Assembly (NCBI GenBank): GCA_016720635.1
Contig: JADKKF010000009.1
Coordinates: 124,001 to 188,000, forward strand
Direction of reading: 5' to 3'
From: Saprospiraceae bacterium
Lineage (GTDB): Bacteria; Bacteroidota; Bacteroidia; Chitinophagales; Saprospiraceae
Length of the DNA stretch: 64,000 nt
In this document: piece by piece, positions 63,549 to 64,000 of the stretch
Numbering within the stretch: position 1 is the first letter of the stretch
How the letters are laid out: each line of letters starts with the position of its first letter
The notes under the pieces: generated by a model
Seen by the model: the letters and a program-made list of their open reading frames with translations, nothing else
Database searches by the model: none
Told to the model about the DNA's origin: nothing
Made by a program: the position numbers and the translations under genes

Positions 63549-64000
63549 ATGACTATGGCACAAAGCCCTGTATTTCTTGGAAAGAATCGAATTCGCCTCA
63601 GTGAAGTCTCCTCTACCAACGATTTTCTACAAGATTTATTATCAAAAACCAGTCCAATAGAAGGAACTGTCATTTCGGCAGATAGTCAATTACAGGGCAG
63701 AGGACAATTAGGGGCAAAGTGGTTCTCTGATTCCTATAAAAATTTAACCTTTTCTGTTTATTTGGAGCCTGTCTTTTTGGCAGCATCTGAATTATTTTAT
63801 TTGAGCAAAATGTCGTCGATCGCCATTGTAATTGCTTTGCAAAGGCTTTATCCAAAAGAAAAATTCCTTATTAAGTGGCCCAATGACATTTATCATGAAA
63901 ATAAAAAAATAGCTGGTATTCTCATCGAAAATGCTTTGCAAAATGACCATGTCAAACATGCCATCTTGGGCATTGGATTAAATGTCAATACTGAGAATAT
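63549..64000 (+). CDS. birA: Biotin-[acetyl-CoA carboxylase] ligase, partial
   Basis: The N-terminal 150 residues of a biotin protein ligase that attaches biotin to the carboxylase carrier protein. Motifs: VSSTNDFLQDLL, GTVISADSQLQGRGQLGAKWFS (biotinyl-AMP loop with GRGQ), NLTFSVYL, KWPNDIYHENKKIAGIL and GIGLNVNTE. There is no N-terminal DNA-binding domain, so it is a monofunctional class I ligase. The frame is open at the window end. Confidence 0.93.
   Translation, partial: MTMAQSPVFLGKNRIRLSEVSSTNDFLQDLLSKTSPIEGTVISADSQLQGRGQLGAKWFSDSYKNLTFSVYLEPVFLAASELFYLSKMSSIAIVIALQRLYPKEKFLIKWPNDIYHENKKIAGILIENALQNDHVKHAILGIGLNVNTEN

Noticed and set aside
1..64000. CRISPR arrays, tRNA or rRNA genes, prophage
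   Set aside because: I found no regular spacer-repeat arrays, no tRNA cloverleaf I could support, and no integrase or phage structural genes.

Overview
The window comes from an A+T-rich Bacteroidota chromosome, most likely a member of the Saprospiria. Several things point there: Bacteroidota-type -7 promoter boxes (TAnnTTTG) upstream of many genes, a type IX secretion system (T9SS) lipoprotein of the PorW/SprE family at the left edge, several secreted proteins with T9SS type A C-terminal sorting domains, a TANFOR-type giant protein, an alternative GlmU-like protein and type B ribosomal protein L31.

Layout. 1-3.65 kb: partial porW/sprE (minus) and a membrane-anchored M23 peptidase-like protein. 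3.65-10.25 kb: a repeat-rich segment holding a DUF2306-like membrane protein and two secreted proteins. The two secreted-protein genes share an almost identical promoter with a perfect 16-bp palindrome. The segment also has several copies of a composite intergenic repeat (R1/R2), two copies of a multi-hairpin structured element, and a poly-C block that looks like a sequencing artefact. 10.3-15.3 kb: a secreted endonuclease/exonuclease/phosphatase protein, a cytochrome/copper-monooxygenase-like T9SS cargo, then ACMSD and kynureninase (kynurenine pathway). 15.4-22.2 kb: a homing-endonuclease-associated-repeat protein, an ECF sigma/anti-sigma/Spy-like operon, rpmE2, a GlmU-like protein, a Fic protein with seven CGTATC repeats over its promoter, and fabG. 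22.2-28.2 kb: a duplicated vanadium-haloperoxidase/PAP2-like lipoprotein, a YwqK-like lipoprotein, an M28 peptidase and a CvpA protein. 28.3-37 kb: two small exported proteins, a PNGase F-like protein with an MFS transporter, an S41 peptidase with gyrB, and an ECF sigma factor. 37.3-51.5 kb: a minus-strand locus with a LytS/LytTR-type sensor kinase and regulator, an outer-membrane-barrel-like protein, a giant TANFOR protein (broken by two apparent frameshifts) and a fibronectin type III protein. 51.6-57.3 kb: a beta-helix T9SS cargo and a two-gene unit encoding a small T9SS protein and a repeat-rich fibre-like protein. 57.5-64 kb: housekeeping genes (pssA, rsmI, a frameshifted rsmI paralogue, truA, a LolA-like gene, ftsH, rsfS, partial birA).

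The strongest candidates for something undescribed are the family of about 100-130-nt multi-hairpin intergenic elements (five copies) and the sensor/regulator/barrel/TANFOR/FN3 locus. Next come the shared palindromic promoter of the two secreted-protein genes and the phased CGTATC repeats at the Fic promoter. Three frameshifts at homopolymers, plus the poly-C block, suggest that part of the oddity is sequencing error. All function calls are from reading sequence motifs; no database search was run.
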